From assembly GCA_051745395.1 (NCBI GenBank), contig JBNJEA010000037.1, forward strand, positions 1 through 25,530: a DNA stretch of 25,530 nucleotides, given 5' to 3'. The position numbers were made by a program, and so were the translations under genes. This DNA comes from JBNJEA01 sp051745395. Lineage in GTDB: Bacteria; Desulfobacterota; Desulfobacteria; Desulfobacterales; Desulfosalsimonadaceae. The notes beneath the pieces are model-generated. The model searched no databases. It saw only the letters and a list, made by a program, of their open reading frames with translations, and was not told the origin of the DNA. Positions 13,201-22,162 of the stretch are shown here, one piece after another; position 1 is the first letter of the stretch, and each line of letters opens with the position of its first letter.

Positions 13201-15535
13201 AGTCGTCGGGCAAAAGCTCAATGCCGGCTTTGAAGTAATTGAAGGCGGCTTCATAAGCGGCCGAATCCTTGGATTTCATGCCGGCCTTGTAGTTGTATTT
13301 AGCGATTTCAAGGCGATCTTCGACAAAGGAGACCAGATCCGCGCCGGCATTGAAGTGGTTGACGATTTCAAACAAATGGTTTTCATGGCCCTCGTGGACG
13401 GATTCCTCGCGGATGTATCGGCCGAGCCGCCAGTGGCGATGTTTTCGGTCCGCCATATCAATTACGGTATAAACCGCCTGCTGGATCCTGTCATGGGCAA
13501 ACATATAGGTGATCCGGCGCTTTTGCCCGCCCCTGTCGTCGGCGACGTTTTCAGCGGCCTGCGCAAAAATCAGCCCCTCGTGCAGAGCGGGCCAGAGTCG
13601 GCGATCCGCCTCGGCCGGCGAAACCCCGTGCATTGCCGCCAGCAGCGACAACTCGAAGCGATTGCCGATACAGGCGGCGGTTTTGAGCATCTCCCTGGTC
13701 TGTTCCGAAAGCCGCTCAATCTTTGCGATCATGAAATCAACGACGTTGTCGGTCACCTGGATGCGCTCAATGGCCTCTATGTTCCATTGCCAGCACCGGT
13801 TTTGACGATCAAAGGCAAAGGCCCCTTCTTCATAAAGCAAATAGAGCAACTGGTTTAAAAAAAAGGGGTTGCCCCCTGTCCGCGAAAAGCAAAGTTCGGC
13901 GATCTCGGCGGTTTTGCTTTCATCGGTTTGCAAGGTTTCAGCCACCAGGGCAGCCACATTTTCTTTCCCCAACGCATTGAGCGTCATGCGGTTGACAGCC
14001 GTGCCCTGGGAAGCGATGTTGTCCAACGTCAGCATCAGGCTGTCTGCCGCAGAGACCTCGGATTGCCGGTAGGCGCCGATAATAAGGAGCTGATTGTCAA
14101 CGGCGCCGCCCATGAGCAGTTCCAGCAGTTTCAGCGAGGAAAGATCGGCCCATTGCAAATCATCCCAAAAAACCACCAGCGGATGGCCGGCATCGGCAAA
14201 CACGTCCACGAAATTCTGAAACACCAGGTTGAAGCGGTTTTTGGCCTCTATGGGCGACAGTTCCGGCACCGGAGGCGGCTCGCCGATGATCATGGCCAGT
14301 TCCGGGATGACGTTGACCATGACCCCGGCGTTGGGTTTTAGGGCATGGTTGAGCCGGTCGCGCCAGTAGGCCACCGTCTCCGGGCTTTCGGACAACAGTT
14401 TTAAGATCAGTTTCTGGAAGGCGGCGATGATGGATGCATAGGGGATATCGCGCTTGAACTGGTCGAATTTGCCGGAAATGAAAAACCCGCCCCGGTCGGT
14501 GACCGGCCCGGCGATTTCATGGACCAGTGCGGATTTGCCGATGCCGGCCGGGCCGGCAACAACATACATCTCCCGCCCTGTCCGGCTGATTCGGTCAAAG
14601 GCGGCCAGAAGGGCTTTTTGTTCGCTGGTTCGGCCGAAGAGCTTTTGCGGCACCTGGAAATACTCGGGGGTGTCGCTTTCGCCCAGCGCAAAAACCGGAA
14701 TCGTTTGGCTTTGCTTGCAATACTGCAGGCAGGCCGCCAGATCCGCCTTTAAACCGAATGCACTCTGGTAGCGATCGTCCGGCTCCTTTTCCATGAGCCG
14801 GACCACGATGTCGGATACCATGGACGGGATGCCGGCATTGACAGCCGACGGGGCCGGGGCGGTTTTGGCCAGGTGCGCGTAGACAAGTTCCATGGGATCG
14901 CGGAAATCAAAAGGCGTCTTTCCGGTCAGAAGTTCATAAAAGGTAATGCCCAGGGAATAGAGATCACTTCGGTAATCCACGCTCCGGCTCATCCGGCCGG
15001 TCTGCTCCGGGGAGATATAGGCCAGTGTGCCTTCCAAAACATCGGGGCGCCGGGCTTCGTTGATTTCCCGGATGGCCGACGAGGAAATACCGAAATCAAT
15101 CAGCTTTACCTGCCCGGTCTGGCGGTTCCAGACGATGTTAGACGGGTTGATGTCCTTGTGGATGACCCGCTGGCGGTGAATGTCGTCTAAAATTTCGGCA
15201 ACCCGCATAAACAGCGTAAGCGTTTCGCAAATATCGCTTTCATCAAAGCGGTAGCAGCGGTCCAGGGAAGTGCCGCCGAAATCCTCCATGGCAATGTAGG
15301 GACGGTTATTGACGGTATCGAGGGTATAGGCGCGGACCACGCCGTAGGCGCCGAGCTTTCGCAGCATGATGTATTCCTGCTGGAAGCGCAGGGTTTCGGA
15401 AAGGGCGGGATAGAGGCTTTTGACGACCTTGACGACCACGGGCAGATGATCGAGCCCGCGGGTGGCCGCATAAATGAGGGAGCGCTTGCCTTCATGTAGC
15501 TGACGCTCGATGTCGTAGCCGGAAATGGTAATCAT
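10238..15535 (-). CDS. Trifunctional Ser/Thr kinase / AAA-type ATPase / sensor histidine kinase
   Basis: A 1765-residue soluble signalling protein; I see no membrane span. Domains in order are as follows. A eukaryotic-type Ser/Thr kinase (about 5-265) has Lys36, HKDINPSN (126-133), DFG (147-149) and SPEQ. A STAND/AAA-like ATPase (about 300-600) has Walker A GPAGIGKS (328-335) and Walker B LVVFWDDLQWAD (453-464). A long helical TPR-like region (about 700-1290) and a GAF domain (about 1320-1480) follow. A coiled coil leads to a histidine kinase with H-box VAGVAHEVNTP (His1527), N-box NLVMNSLVHG, DNGRGM and GAGLGM. All catalytic residues are present. Such proteins are best known from cyanobacteria and myxobacteria, and their targets are mostly unknown. 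ATG 15535 was chosen over TTG 15544; its ribosome site is weak. No response regulator is adjacent. Confidence 0.9.
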   Translation of the reverse strand: MITISGYDIERQLHEGKRSLIYAATRGLDHLPVVVKVVKSLYPALSETLRFQQEYIMLRKLGAYGVVRAYTLDTVNNRPYIAMEDFGGTSLDRCYRFDESDICETLTLFMRVAEILDDIHRQRVIHKDINPSNIVWNRQTGQVKLIDFGISSSAIREINEARRPDVLEGTLAYISPEQTGRMSRSVDYRSDLYSLGITFYELLTGKTPFDFRDPMELVYAHLAKTAPAPSAVNAGIPSMVSDIVVRLMEKEPDDRYQSAFGLKADLAACLQYCKQSQTIPVFALGESDTPEYFQVPQKLFGRTSEQKALLAAFDRISRTGREMYVVAGPAGIGKSALVHEIAGPVTDRGGFFISGKFDQFKRDIPYASIIAAFQKLILKLLSESPETVAYWRDRLNHALKPNAGVMVNVIPELAMIIGEPPPVPELSPIEAKNRFNLVFQNFVDVFADAGHPLVVFWDDLQWADLSSLKLLELLMGGAVDNQLLIIGAYRQSEVSAADSLMLTLDNIASQGTAVNRMTLNALGKENVAALVAETLQTDESKTAEIAELCFSRTGGNPFFLNQLLYLLYEEGAFAFDRQNRCWQWNIEAIERIQVTDNVVDFMIAKIERLSEQTREMLKTAACIGNRFELSLLAAMHGVSPAEADRRLWPALHEGLIFAQAAENVADDRGGQKRRITYMFAHDRIQQAVYTVIDMADRKHRHWRLGRYIREESVHEGHENHLFEIVNHFNAGADLVSFVEDRLEIAKYNYKAGMKSKDSAAYEAAFNYFKAGIELLPDDCWQTHYDLTVALYIHGAETAYLNSESSRMALYAEVVLKNAANRLDRIRIQRVKIQSLIAENRLVDAIRMALDALRHLGVRLPVKPGPLEVIAGMLVTRVRLYAHRKTDPVLREPMEDPLRIAAMQLLMATASPAFFAAPKLLPLLAFQQIRLSLKYGNAAETPVAFCVYGLVECGVTGHIDSGFHHGKKAIELSRQLGTREYECRVLVIFNSQIRHWQRHARQTLGALLEAYQVGLETGDLEYAAYAVHIHCCNCFCVGKNLAALQRSMVTYSSAIRRLNQKTAYNFQQIWHQALLNLRTGAEQPARLVGEIYDEDTMLPRHRAANDRTAIFDVYFHKLMLSYLFGDYAGAVAHAKAAETYADGVTGMLYVPVMVFYSALACLALCREMPDDLRRQRMVNRVGRMQKKMKKWAAHCPENFEHKYWLIKAEYADISTDEAAARQYFKKAIEAAARNEYHNERAIANECYARYWMDKNEPVMARHYIHRAREQYRIWGASGKVRDIENRYADLLQVVDADIGGDTTAEHTSEMPVAAGGLDSVSVLKASQAIAGEIQLPSLLKKMMALVVENAGAQTGLLLLKRDAGFTVEAEIRADRDEATVLNAMAFEDAELPRSIIRFVETTREAMVLDDAANEQRFAEDDYLRHRQPKSVLCMPIMHQNTLVGILYAENNLVYGSFTRHRLEALTVISSQAAIALENAMLYEDLEVRVQQRTAELENSLNDLRAAQKKLVESEKMASLGGLVAGVAHEVNTPIGVSVTAASFLQEKTEAISNQSAPTEADWAKYLQTAKDSTRLIVTNLQRAADLVKSFKQVAVDQSAEKRRTFNVGQYIDEILVSMGPRLKRTRHEVSVNCPENQEIDSFPGAFAQVVTNLVMNSLVHGFEDIEQGRITLDVYPEKEGIRLQYRDNGRGMDQDSAARVFEPFFTTRRAHGGAGLGMHVVYNIVTQTLGGTVECQSAPGEGVAFDFYLPGNGGGSAKDAENRDHP

Positions 15536-15686
15536 AGACCGCAACCTGCCAGGTGGCCGACTATGCCGTTGCCAGCGGAAACGACGTACGGATCATCCGA
15601 TTTGTATCGACGCTCGTCAACCATGTATAGCCGGTGTCCCGTTTCTGGATAGGGCGGTTTTGCTTTATCTTTCGGGAATCTATCGA

Positions 15687-15720
15687 ATTATAGATATCGG
15701 CAGCCGGCAAAGGGTGTCAA
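15687..15720 (-). promoter_or_regulatory. Possible sigma-70-type promoter for the trifunctional kinase
   Basis: On the minus strand TTGACA (15715-15720) is followed after 18 bases by TATCTA and after 22 bases by a perfect TATAAT (15687-15692). The -35 is consensus, but spacing to the best -10 is long, so the exact use is unsure. It lies about 155 bases upstream of the kinase start. Confidence 0.35.
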
Positions 15721-15721
15721 G

Positions 15722-16699
15722 TCAATTCTGCGAAGCCGCTGCGGCTGAACTGCCCAATCGTCCCATCAAAAAACCGTCGATAAACAATGAGGCCAGGTGA
15801 TGCATGACACACACGATTAACGCCGCTCCGTATTCGGGAAACAGTGTAACCTGGAGGATAACCGACAGCGGCAGGGTCTTTTGGCTGCCCATGAAAACGA
15901 TGCTTTCCATTCGGCCGCGGGGGATGCGGAAGAGAAAAACCGCAAGAAAGGCCGTTGCTATCATCAACAAATGAAAAAAAACCACGACCACAACGATCCG
16001 GCCCATGGCCGCGACATTGCCGGAAAGCACCGGTTTTGCCTGTGCAATGCCCATCCAGACAATGGCAAGCACCAGGCACTGATTGACAATGGAAACCACC
16101 GGAATGATGCGCCGGATCAAAGCCCCGGCCGCGGCCCGGACCAGCAGCCCGAGCGACAGGGGCAGCAGCACGTAAAACCCGATTTTGATCATCACCGCGA
16201 CCTGATCAAAGTCCACGGCAGTCGACAAATCCGTCAGGTTCAGCAGCAGCGGCAAGGTCATGGCGATGGTGATCACCGACAGGCAATTGGCGACCACGGT
16301 GATAAACAGCGCATGGGCCGGGTTTCCGCCCGAAGCCCCGGACATCACCACCCCGCTGCTCAAAGTCGTCGGCATCACGGCCACCAGAAAGATGCCGATC
16401 ACCAGCGCGATATCAATGGGCAACAGGCTGAAAAGGGCGGCATAGAGGGGCGCAGCACCGAAAATCAAAATCAGGGCGATGACGGCACCGGAAATATCGG
16501 TCAGCCCGGCCCGGATCTGTTCGAAGTTGAGCCCGAACCCGGAGAAGAGAAAAATAAAAAAAATCACCGCATCCGGGCCGCGCCAGGCCTTGATGAACCG
16601 GCCGGCTTCGGCGATTAGACCGGTCGGATCCCCCAGAGTGACGGCAAAGACCAGGGCCAGGCCCACTAAAAACCAGTATTTTTCCAGGATCTTTAGCAT
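15722..16699 (-). CDS. Bile acid:sodium symporter-like transporter (SBF-like, YfeH type)
   Basis: A 325-residue, strongly hydrophobic inner-membrane protein with about nine to ten spans. The motif MPTTLSSGVVMSGASGGN (109-126) followed by a TVVAN segment, and the late FMGSQKTLPLSVIL segment, are characteristic of the SBF-like branch of the BASS superfamily, which includes YfeH and eukaryotic SLC10A7-type proteins. BASS carriers move organic anions with sodium; the substrate of this branch is unsettled. The ATG at 16697-16699 fits the usual N terminus (short basic helix, then first span), although no good ribosome site is seen. The gene ends 187 bases before the kinase start codon on the same strand, and it is divergent from smc across a 181-base spacer. 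It may be co-transcribed with the kinase, but the promoter candidate just after its end argues for separate expression. Confidence 0.85.
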   Translation of the reverse strand: MLKILEKYWFLVGLALVFAVTLGDPTGLIAEAGRFIKAWRGPDAVIFFIFLFSGFGLNFEQIRAGLTDISGAVIALILIFGAAPLYAALFSLLPIDIALVIGIFLVAVMPTTLSSGVVMSGASGGNPAHALFITVVANCLSVITIAMTLPLLLNLTDLSTAVDFDQVAVMIKIGFYVLLPLSLGLLVRAAAGALIRRIIPVVSIVNQCLVLAIVWMGIAQAKPVLSGNVAAMGRIVVVVVFFHLLMIATAFLAVFLFRIPRGRMESIVFMGSQKTLPLSVILQVTLFPEYGAALIVCVMHHLASLFIDGFLMGRLGSSAAAASQN

Positions 16700-16773
16700 G
16701 TCGGACGAAAAACCACACGCATTCGTCTTTCGATTTTTTTATTGCACAGCAGCCGGCGATCAGGTTAATAATT

Positions 16774-16802
16774 TTGAGTTTATACCTGTAGCAGATTATG
16801 GT
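16774..16802 (+). promoter_or_regulatory. Candidate promoter for the smc-ftsY operon
   Basis: TTGAGT (16774-16779), a 17-base spacer and TATGGT (16797-16802) match four of six positions in each box. Transcription would begin about 70 bases before the smc start codon. It is a prediction from spacing and box similarity only. Confidence 0.33.
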
Positions 16803-16880
16803 ATCCGAAGCCATAGAATTGCCGTAAAAATTGCAGCCACGTCATCCTCCCTGCCCCGGTACAGGCAGCATAGGCATTAA

Positions 16881-19800
16881 ATGAAACTCAAACGACTCGA
16901 AATACAGGGATTCAAATCCTTTGCGGACAAATGCACCATCGATTTTCCGCCCGGCATTTCCGCCGTGGTCGGGCCCAACGGATGCGGCAAAAGCAACATC
17001 ATCGACGCCATCAAGTGGGTGATGGGCGAGCAGAGCATCAAGCAGCTGCGCGGAAAATCCATGGGCGATGTCATTTTTTCCGGCACGGACAAGCGCGCCG
17101 CCGTCAATCTCGCCGAAGTTTCGCTGGTCTTGTCCGACCATGACGAAAACAAGGCCGAAGCCGCCGGCGCCTACACGGAAATCATGATCACCCGCCGCCT
17201 GTATCGCTCCGGTGAAAGCCTGTACATGCTCAACAAACAGCCCTGCCGATTAAAAGACATCCACGACATTTTTCTGCGCCACGGCATGGGATCGCGGTCG
17301 TGCGCCATCATCCAGCAGGGCAACATCGGGGCCATCACCGACGCCAGCGCCGAAGAACGCCGGACCTTCGTGGAGGAAGCCGCCGGCGTGATGCGGTACA
17401 AAAGCCGCAAGCAGGAAGCCATGACCAAGGTCAACGCCACCCGGCAGAACCTGCTGCGCTTAAACGACATTATCGAGGAAATCGAAAAACAGCTCGCATC
17501 GCTTTCCCGGCAGGCCAAAAAAGCCAAGCGTTACAAAGAACTTCGCCAGCGATTAAAGGAAACCGACTTCCAGGTTTCGGTTTACTACCACGAAAACTAC
17601 ACCCGCCAGATCGAAAAAACCCAGAGCCTGCTGGAAGAGCTGCAGGCAAAAGACGCCCAAAGCGCCGACGCGCTGGAGCGCTTAAATGCCGCCCTGCAGG
17701 AGATCGACGAAAAAAAGGAACGGAAAAAAAGCAAAATCGAGGAAAAAAAGGCCGCGCGGGCCGAAAAGCAGCGCCACATCGACAAGCTCGAATCCGAGCT
17801 TGCCCACTTAAACGAGGAAAGCACCCGGCTGACCGACGAAGTCGCCCGGTTGGAAAACGCCCTTGCCGACCTTAATGAAAAAAACCGGAAAATCGAATCC
17901 GAGATCGCCGAAAACAATGAAAAGATCGAGGATTTAAACACCCGCATCGCCGATATTAACCAGGATTTAGACGATGAAAAACAGGCCAGCGAAAACGACA
18001 AGGCGGAACTGACCCGGTTAAACGCCGAACTGGAGCAAAAGCAGAAGCATTTAATGGAGCTGTCCTCCCGGCGGGCCAAGTACCAAAACATTTACCAAAA
18101 CGCCGAGGCCAACAAGGAAAACCTCGAACGCCGGATCCAGCAGAACGAAAACGACAAGGCCGAAACCGAGGACCAGGTCGCCGAACTTTCCGACAGCGAG
18201 GCGGCCATCCGGGAAAAGCAGGACCGGGTCAAGCAGCAGCTCGAATCTTTGATGCGGCGCAAGTCCGAGTGCGAAACCCAGCTCAAGGCCAAAAGCGACG
18301 AACTCGGCGCCCAGGTCAAGTCCGTCAACGCGCTGTCCAATGATCGCAGCAAGCTCAAGTCCAAGCGAAACGTGCTCAGGAAAATGGACACCAATTTCGA
18401 GTGGTACAAGGACGGGGTCAAGGCGGTCATGCAGCACAAGGGAGGCAACGGGTCGTCGGCCGAAGACGGCGGGGATAGCCGATCGGAGCGCATCGTCGGC
18501 ATAATGGCTGAAATCATCGAGCCCGAACCCGGCTACGAGCACGCCGTGGAAGCCGTTTTGGGCGAAGCGCTCCAGTACATCCTGGTCACCGACCAGGCCG
18601 CCGGCGCCGAATACATCCATTTTTTGCGCACCGAAAACGCCGGCCGGTGCGGCTTCATCCCGGTCGAAAACGGCACGAATCCGGCGCCGGATGCCGGAAA
18701 GACATCCGAAAGCAATGCCGCCCTTGAAAACCACGTCACCATCTGCGACGGCTATGCGCCAATGCTCAACGGACTGCTGTCCGGCATCGCCGTGGCCGAC
18801 GATTTCGACGCCGCCCTGCAATTGTGGCATCGCCGCAACGGGTTTCAAACCATTGTCACCAAAGACGGCGACGTGATTTCGGACAAGGGCATCATGGTCG
18901 GCGGCAGCAAGGACAAGCTGGCCGGCATCCTGGAGAAAAAACAGGAGATCCGGCAGCTCGAATCCGATCTCGCCGACATCGACGACCGGCTGGCCGCGGA
19001 AAAAGAAACCCAGCAGCGCCTGGAATCCGAGGTCAAGGAGCTGGAAAACACCCTGTCGTCGCTGACCGAGAAAAAATACAAGCTCGACGAAGAGGCCATG
19101 GAGGCGGAAAAGTCCCTGTATAAAAACGCCGAGCAGTTAAAACATGCCCGCCGGCAGCTCGAGATCGCGACCCTGGAGCAAAAACGCCTCGAAGGCGAAA
19201 AAGACGACATCAAAAACGAAATCGCCGAGCACGATTCGGCGCTTTCCGAAGTCTCAAAGGACATCGGGGCCGTTGAAGCCGAAATTGAGACCTACAACGA
19301 GCAAATCGCTACGTTAAACGAGCAGATCAAGACCTTCGACAACAAGCAGATGGATTTAAAGCTCGACCTCACCCGGTTGACCGCGGAGCTGGAAAACGCC
19401 CAGAGCACGGTCGGCCGCCTGGAAAAATTTAAAAGCGACGGGCACCGGCAGATCGAGCAGACACGCCACGACATCGCCGCCAAAAAAGAACGCCTGGAAA
19501 ACATCGGCCGGCAGCAAGAAGCCAGCCAGGGGCAACTCGCCGGGTATACCGAGGCCTTACAGGCCGTAAAAGCGGCACTCAAGGACGAGCAAACAGATTA
19601 CCAGGCCATCGTGGAGCAACGCGAAAACACGGACGCCAGCGCCTCGGAGACCCAGTCCGAACTCGAACAGACCCGGGAAAAGCTGCACAAGCTCGAACTG
19701 GAACTGTCCGGGCTGCAGATCAACCGGGAAAACATCGTCAACCGTTTTCTGGAGCGCTACGCCGAAACTTTTTCCGCGGTCCGGACCGCCTGGCGCGAAA

Positions 19801-20504
19801 CGGTGACGGCAGCGGATTTTTCGATTGAGAAAACCGAAAACGAGCGCGCCGGGCTGCAAAAAAAGATCGAGCAGATCGGCGAGGTCAACATCGGGGCCAT
19901 CGATGCCTATGAAGAGCAAAAAACCCGCCACGATTTTTTAATCCAGCAGCGCCAGGACCTGGAAGAAGCGCTGGCGGACCTGGAAAACGTGATCCAAAAG
20001 ATCAACCGGATCACCCGGGACCTGTTTTCGGAAACGTTTAATGCAATCAACGAAAAATTCCAGGACCTGTTTCCGCAGTTGTTTAACGGCGGGGCAGCCT
20101 GGCTGGAACTGACCCAGCCGGACGCGCCCCTGGAAACCGGCGTGGAACTGATGATCCATCCGCCGGGCAAAAAGGTAAGCCGGCTGAGCCTGCTTTCCGG
20201 CGGGGAAAAGGCGCTGTCTGCCATCGCCTTTATCTTTTCGATCTTTTTGCTCAACCCTGCGGCCTTCTGCCTGCTCGATGAAATCGACGCCCCGCTCGAT
20301 GATGTCAATGTCCACCGGTTTAACGAGTTGCTGAAAATCATCGGGGAAAAAACCCAGATCATCATGATCTCGCACAACAAAAAAACCATGGAATTTTCCG
20401 AAATGCTGTTTGGTATCACCATGGGCCAGGGCGGGGTTTCCAAACTGATTTCGGTCAACATCGACCAGGCGGTAGAAATGAATACGGAAAACAAAAGGAA
20501 CTGA
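16881..20504 (+). CDS. smc: Chromosome segregation protein SMC
   Basis: A 1207-residue SMC ATPase, the core of bacterial condensin with ScpA and ScpB, which organises and segregates the nucleoid. The N-terminal head has FKSFADK and Walker A GPNGCGKSN (31-39), then QQGNIG and EEAAGV segments. Two long, charged coiled coils (about 165-500 and 675-1000) flank a hinge (about 515-675) that includes a HAVEAVLGEALQYILV-type strand and an ISDKGIMVGG close. The C-terminal head has the signature LSGGEKAL (about 1104) and Walker B FCLLDEIDAPLDD (about 1127), followed by the D-loop. All catalytic elements are intact and the length is normal. The ribosome site before ATG 16881 is weak. The gene ends two bases before ftsY, whose ribosome site lies inside the end of smc, so they form an operon. 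No scpA/scpB is nearby. Confidence 0.97.
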   Translation: MKLKRLEIQGFKSFADKCTIDFPPGISAVVGPNGCGKSNIIDAIKWVMGEQSIKQLRGKSMGDVIFSGTDKRAAVNLAEVSLVLSDHDENKAEAAGAYTEIMITRRLYRSGESLYMLNKQPCRLKDIHDIFLRHGMGSRSCAIIQQGNIGAITDASAEERRTFVEEAAGVMRYKSRKQEAMTKVNATRQNLLRLNDIIEEIEKQLASLSRQAKKAKRYKELRQRLKETDFQVSVYYHENYTRQIEKTQSLLEELQAKDAQSADALERLNAALQEIDEKKERKKSKIEEKKAARAEKQRHIDKLESELAHLNEESTRLTDEVARLENALADLNEKNRKIESEIAENNEKIEDLNTRIADINQDLDDEKQASENDKAELTRLNAELEQKQKHLMELSSRRAKYQNIYQNAEANKENLERRIQQNENDKAETEDQVAELSDSEAAIREKQDRVKQQLESLMRRKSECETQLKAKSDELGAQVKSVNALSNDRSKLKSKRNVLRKMDTNFEWYKDGVKAVMQHKGGNGSSAEDGGDSRSERIVGIMAEIIEPEPGYEHAVEAVLGEALQYILVTDQAAGAEYIHFLRTENAGRCGFIPVENGTNPAPDAGKTSESNAALENHVTICDGYAPMLNGLLSGIAVADDFDAALQLWHRRNGFQTIVTKDGDVISDKGIMVGGSKDKLAGILEKKQEIRQLESDLADIDDRLAAEKETQQRLESEVKELENTLSSLTEKKYKLDEEAMEAEKSLYKNAEQLKHARRQLEIATLEQKRLEGEKDDIKNEIAEHDSALSEVSKDIGAVEAEIETYNEQIATLNEQIKTFDNKQMDLKLDLTRLTAELENAQSTVGRLEKFKSDGHRQIEQTRHDIAAKKERLENIGRQQEASQGQLAGYTEALQAVKAALKDEQTDYQAIVEQRENTDASASETQSELEQTREKLHKLELELSGLQINRENIVNRFLERYAETFSAVRTAWRETVTAADFSIEKTENERAGLQKKIEQIGEVNIGAIDAYEEQKTRHDFLIQQRQDLEEALADLENVIQKINRITRDLFSETFNAINEKFQDLFPQLFNGGAAWLELTQPDAPLETGVELMIHPPGKKVSRLSLLSGGEKALSAIAFIFSIFLLNPAAFCLLDEIDAPLDDVNVHRFNELLKIIGEKTQIIMISHNKKTMEFSEMLFGITMGQGGVSKLISVNIDQAVEMNTENKRN

Positions 20505-20506
20505 TC

Positions 20507-21811
20507 ATGTTCGACTGGCTTATCGAAACCTACAACGCCATCCCTTTCGAGAGGATATTCGAATACATCGGGCAAATCCACGAAACGGCCACCACGACCT
20601 ATCCGGCCGAAAGTGTCGGCATTGGGGCAGTCGTGCTTTTGTTAATGACCTGGCGGCGGATCCGGAAACGACGGGAAAAAATCCGCCAAATCCAGACAGC
20701 GGCCGAATCGGCTTTCGAAGAAAAGGCCAAAGCCCGCCGCGCCGCAACCGAAGAATCGCCCGCCGGGGAGACCGAAGCCGCCGGATCCGAGACGGCCGCA
20801 TCGCAACAATTTGCATCAGAGGCGGAAGCCGCCGAAGCCGATAAAGAAAAAGCGCCCGAACCCGCAGCAGCTCAAGCCGAAGCGCCGCTGCCGGAACCCG
20901 AACCGGAAACGCCGGCCAACCTGATGAACCGGCTTAAAAGCGGACTGGGCAAAACCCGGCGATCGCTTTCCGGCCGACTCGAAACCATCTTTTCCGACAA
21001 AAAGACCATAGACGACGAAACCCTCGAAAAAATCGAGGAAGCCCTGATCACCTCCGACGTGGGCGTGGACACCACCATGGAATTGATCAAAACCATCGAA
21101 GAAAATGCCGGACGCCTGAAAAGCAGCGCGGATCTGCGGGAACTGATCAAATCCGAAATGCGCCGCTACTTAATCGCCGGGCCGCCGGAACAACGCATGG
21201 CCAGGCCCTACGTGATCATGGTCGTCGGCGTAAACGGGGTGGGCAAAACCACCACCATCGGCAAAATTGCTCACAAATACGCCGCAGAGGGCAACAGGGT
21301 GCTCATCGGTGCTGCCGACACCTTCCGGGCCGCTGCCGTGGAACAACTTGAGATATGGGCCGGCCGGGCCAATGCCGATATCGTCAAGCACCGGGAAAAC
21401 GCCGATCCGGCAGCCGTGGCATACGACAGCATAGAAGCGGCGATTTCCCGGCAAAGCGATATCGTCATCATTGATACCGCCGGCCGTTTGCACACCAAGG
21501 TCAACCTTATGGAGCAGCTCAAAAAAATCAAACGCAGCATCGGCAAAAAAATGCCGGAAGCCCCCCATGAGGTCATGCTGGTGCTCGATGCCACCACTGG
21601 ACAAAACGCCGTTTCCCAGGCACGGCTCTTTTCCGAGGGCATCGGCGTCAACAGCCTGGTGCTGACAAAGCTCGACGGCACGGCCAAGGGCGGGATCGTG
21701 GTCAGCATCTGCCACACCATGAAACTGCCCCTTCGATACATCGGCGTGGGCGAAACCATCGAAGATCTTCAGCCGTTTGACCCCGAACGGTTTGTCGATG
21801 CCCTTTTTTAA
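20507..21811 (+). CDS. ftsY: Signal recognition particle receptor FtsY
   Basis: A 434-residue SRP GTPase that docks the ribosome-nascent-chain-Ffh complex at the inner membrane for co-translational insertion. The N terminus carries a short hydrophobic stretch (about 36-49, GIGAVVLLLMTW) followed by an RRIRKRREK positive patch, so it looks directly membrane-anchored. An Ala/Glu-rich acidic A domain follows (about 65-140). The NG domain contains GVNGVGKTTT (240-249), DTFRAAAVEQL, DTAGRLH (about 322) and TKLDGTAKGG (about 386-395), and ends in the GVGE...DLQPFDPERFVDALF segment diagnostic for FtsY rather than Ffh. AAGGA before ATG 20507 lies within the smc 3' end, and spacing to smc is two bases. 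Co-transcription with smc is a recurrent bacterial arrangement. No clear terminator follows. Confidence 0.97.
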   Translation: MFDWLIETYNAIPFERIFEYIGQIHETATTTYPAESVGIGAVVLLLMTWRRIRKRREKIRQIQTAAESAFEEKAKARRAATEESPAGETEAAGSETAASQQFASEAEAAEADKEKAPEPAAAQAEAPLPEPEPETPANLMNRLKSGLGKTRRSLSGRLETIFSDKKTIDDETLEKIEEALITSDVGVDTTMELIKTIEENAGRLKSSADLRELIKSEMRRYLIAGPPEQRMARPYVIMVVGVNGVGKTTTIGKIAHKYAAEGNRVLIGAADTFRAAAVEQLEIWAGRANADIVKHRENADPAAVAYDSIEAAISRQSDIVIIDTAGRLHTKVNLMEQLKKIKRSIGKKMPEAPHEVMLVLDATTGQNAVSQARLFSEGIGVNSLVLTKLDGTAKGGIVVSICHTMKLPLRYIGVGETIEDLQPFDPERFVDALF

Positions 21812-22079
21812 ATCTTTTACACGTTTTGGACCTTATCAACCGCCGAATTCATGAGATTTTTCCGCCGAGAAAAAATCAAGCACGGATTTCAGGCGCCCTC
21901 GCCCGAAAAAATTGCGTTTCGATTCCGTACATGACCATGGGGCGCCAATACGCATGATACAGGCATTTTGGGATTTGAGCATACATGGTCTTGAGCTTTT
22001 TGCCGCCACCAAACCCTTTCCCGACAACGGTTAACAGACACGAATTTTAAAAAAAATTGAGAAAATCGTGTTTTATGTG
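21812..22079 (+). other. Non-coding spacer between ftsY and HU, nothing recognised
   Basis: With the HU promoter and leader, the space between ftsY and the HU gene is 351 bases. This part has mixed composition, no ORF with a plausible ribosome site, and no strong hairpin-plus-T-run. ACCATG and CATGGT form a widely spaced, weak inverted pair. A degraded gene cannot be excluded, but I can recognise none. Confidence 0.5.
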
Positions 22080-22108
22080 TTGACAAGGCAAAAAAGCTAC
22101 TTTAAGTT
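22080..22108 (+). promoter_or_regulatory. Sigma-70-type promoter for the HU gene
   Basis: A consensus -35 TTGACA (22080-22085) and a 17-base spacer lead to a weak -10, TAAGTT (22103-22108), in AT-rich DNA. The predicted start at about 22115 gives a leader of roughly 48 bases ending in the strong ribosome site GGGAGGG. Confidence 0.55.
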
Positions 22109-22162
22109 TTAGTAAAATCAGGGCTTTTCATATTAACCTTAAAACAAGGGAGGGAAAAAGTC

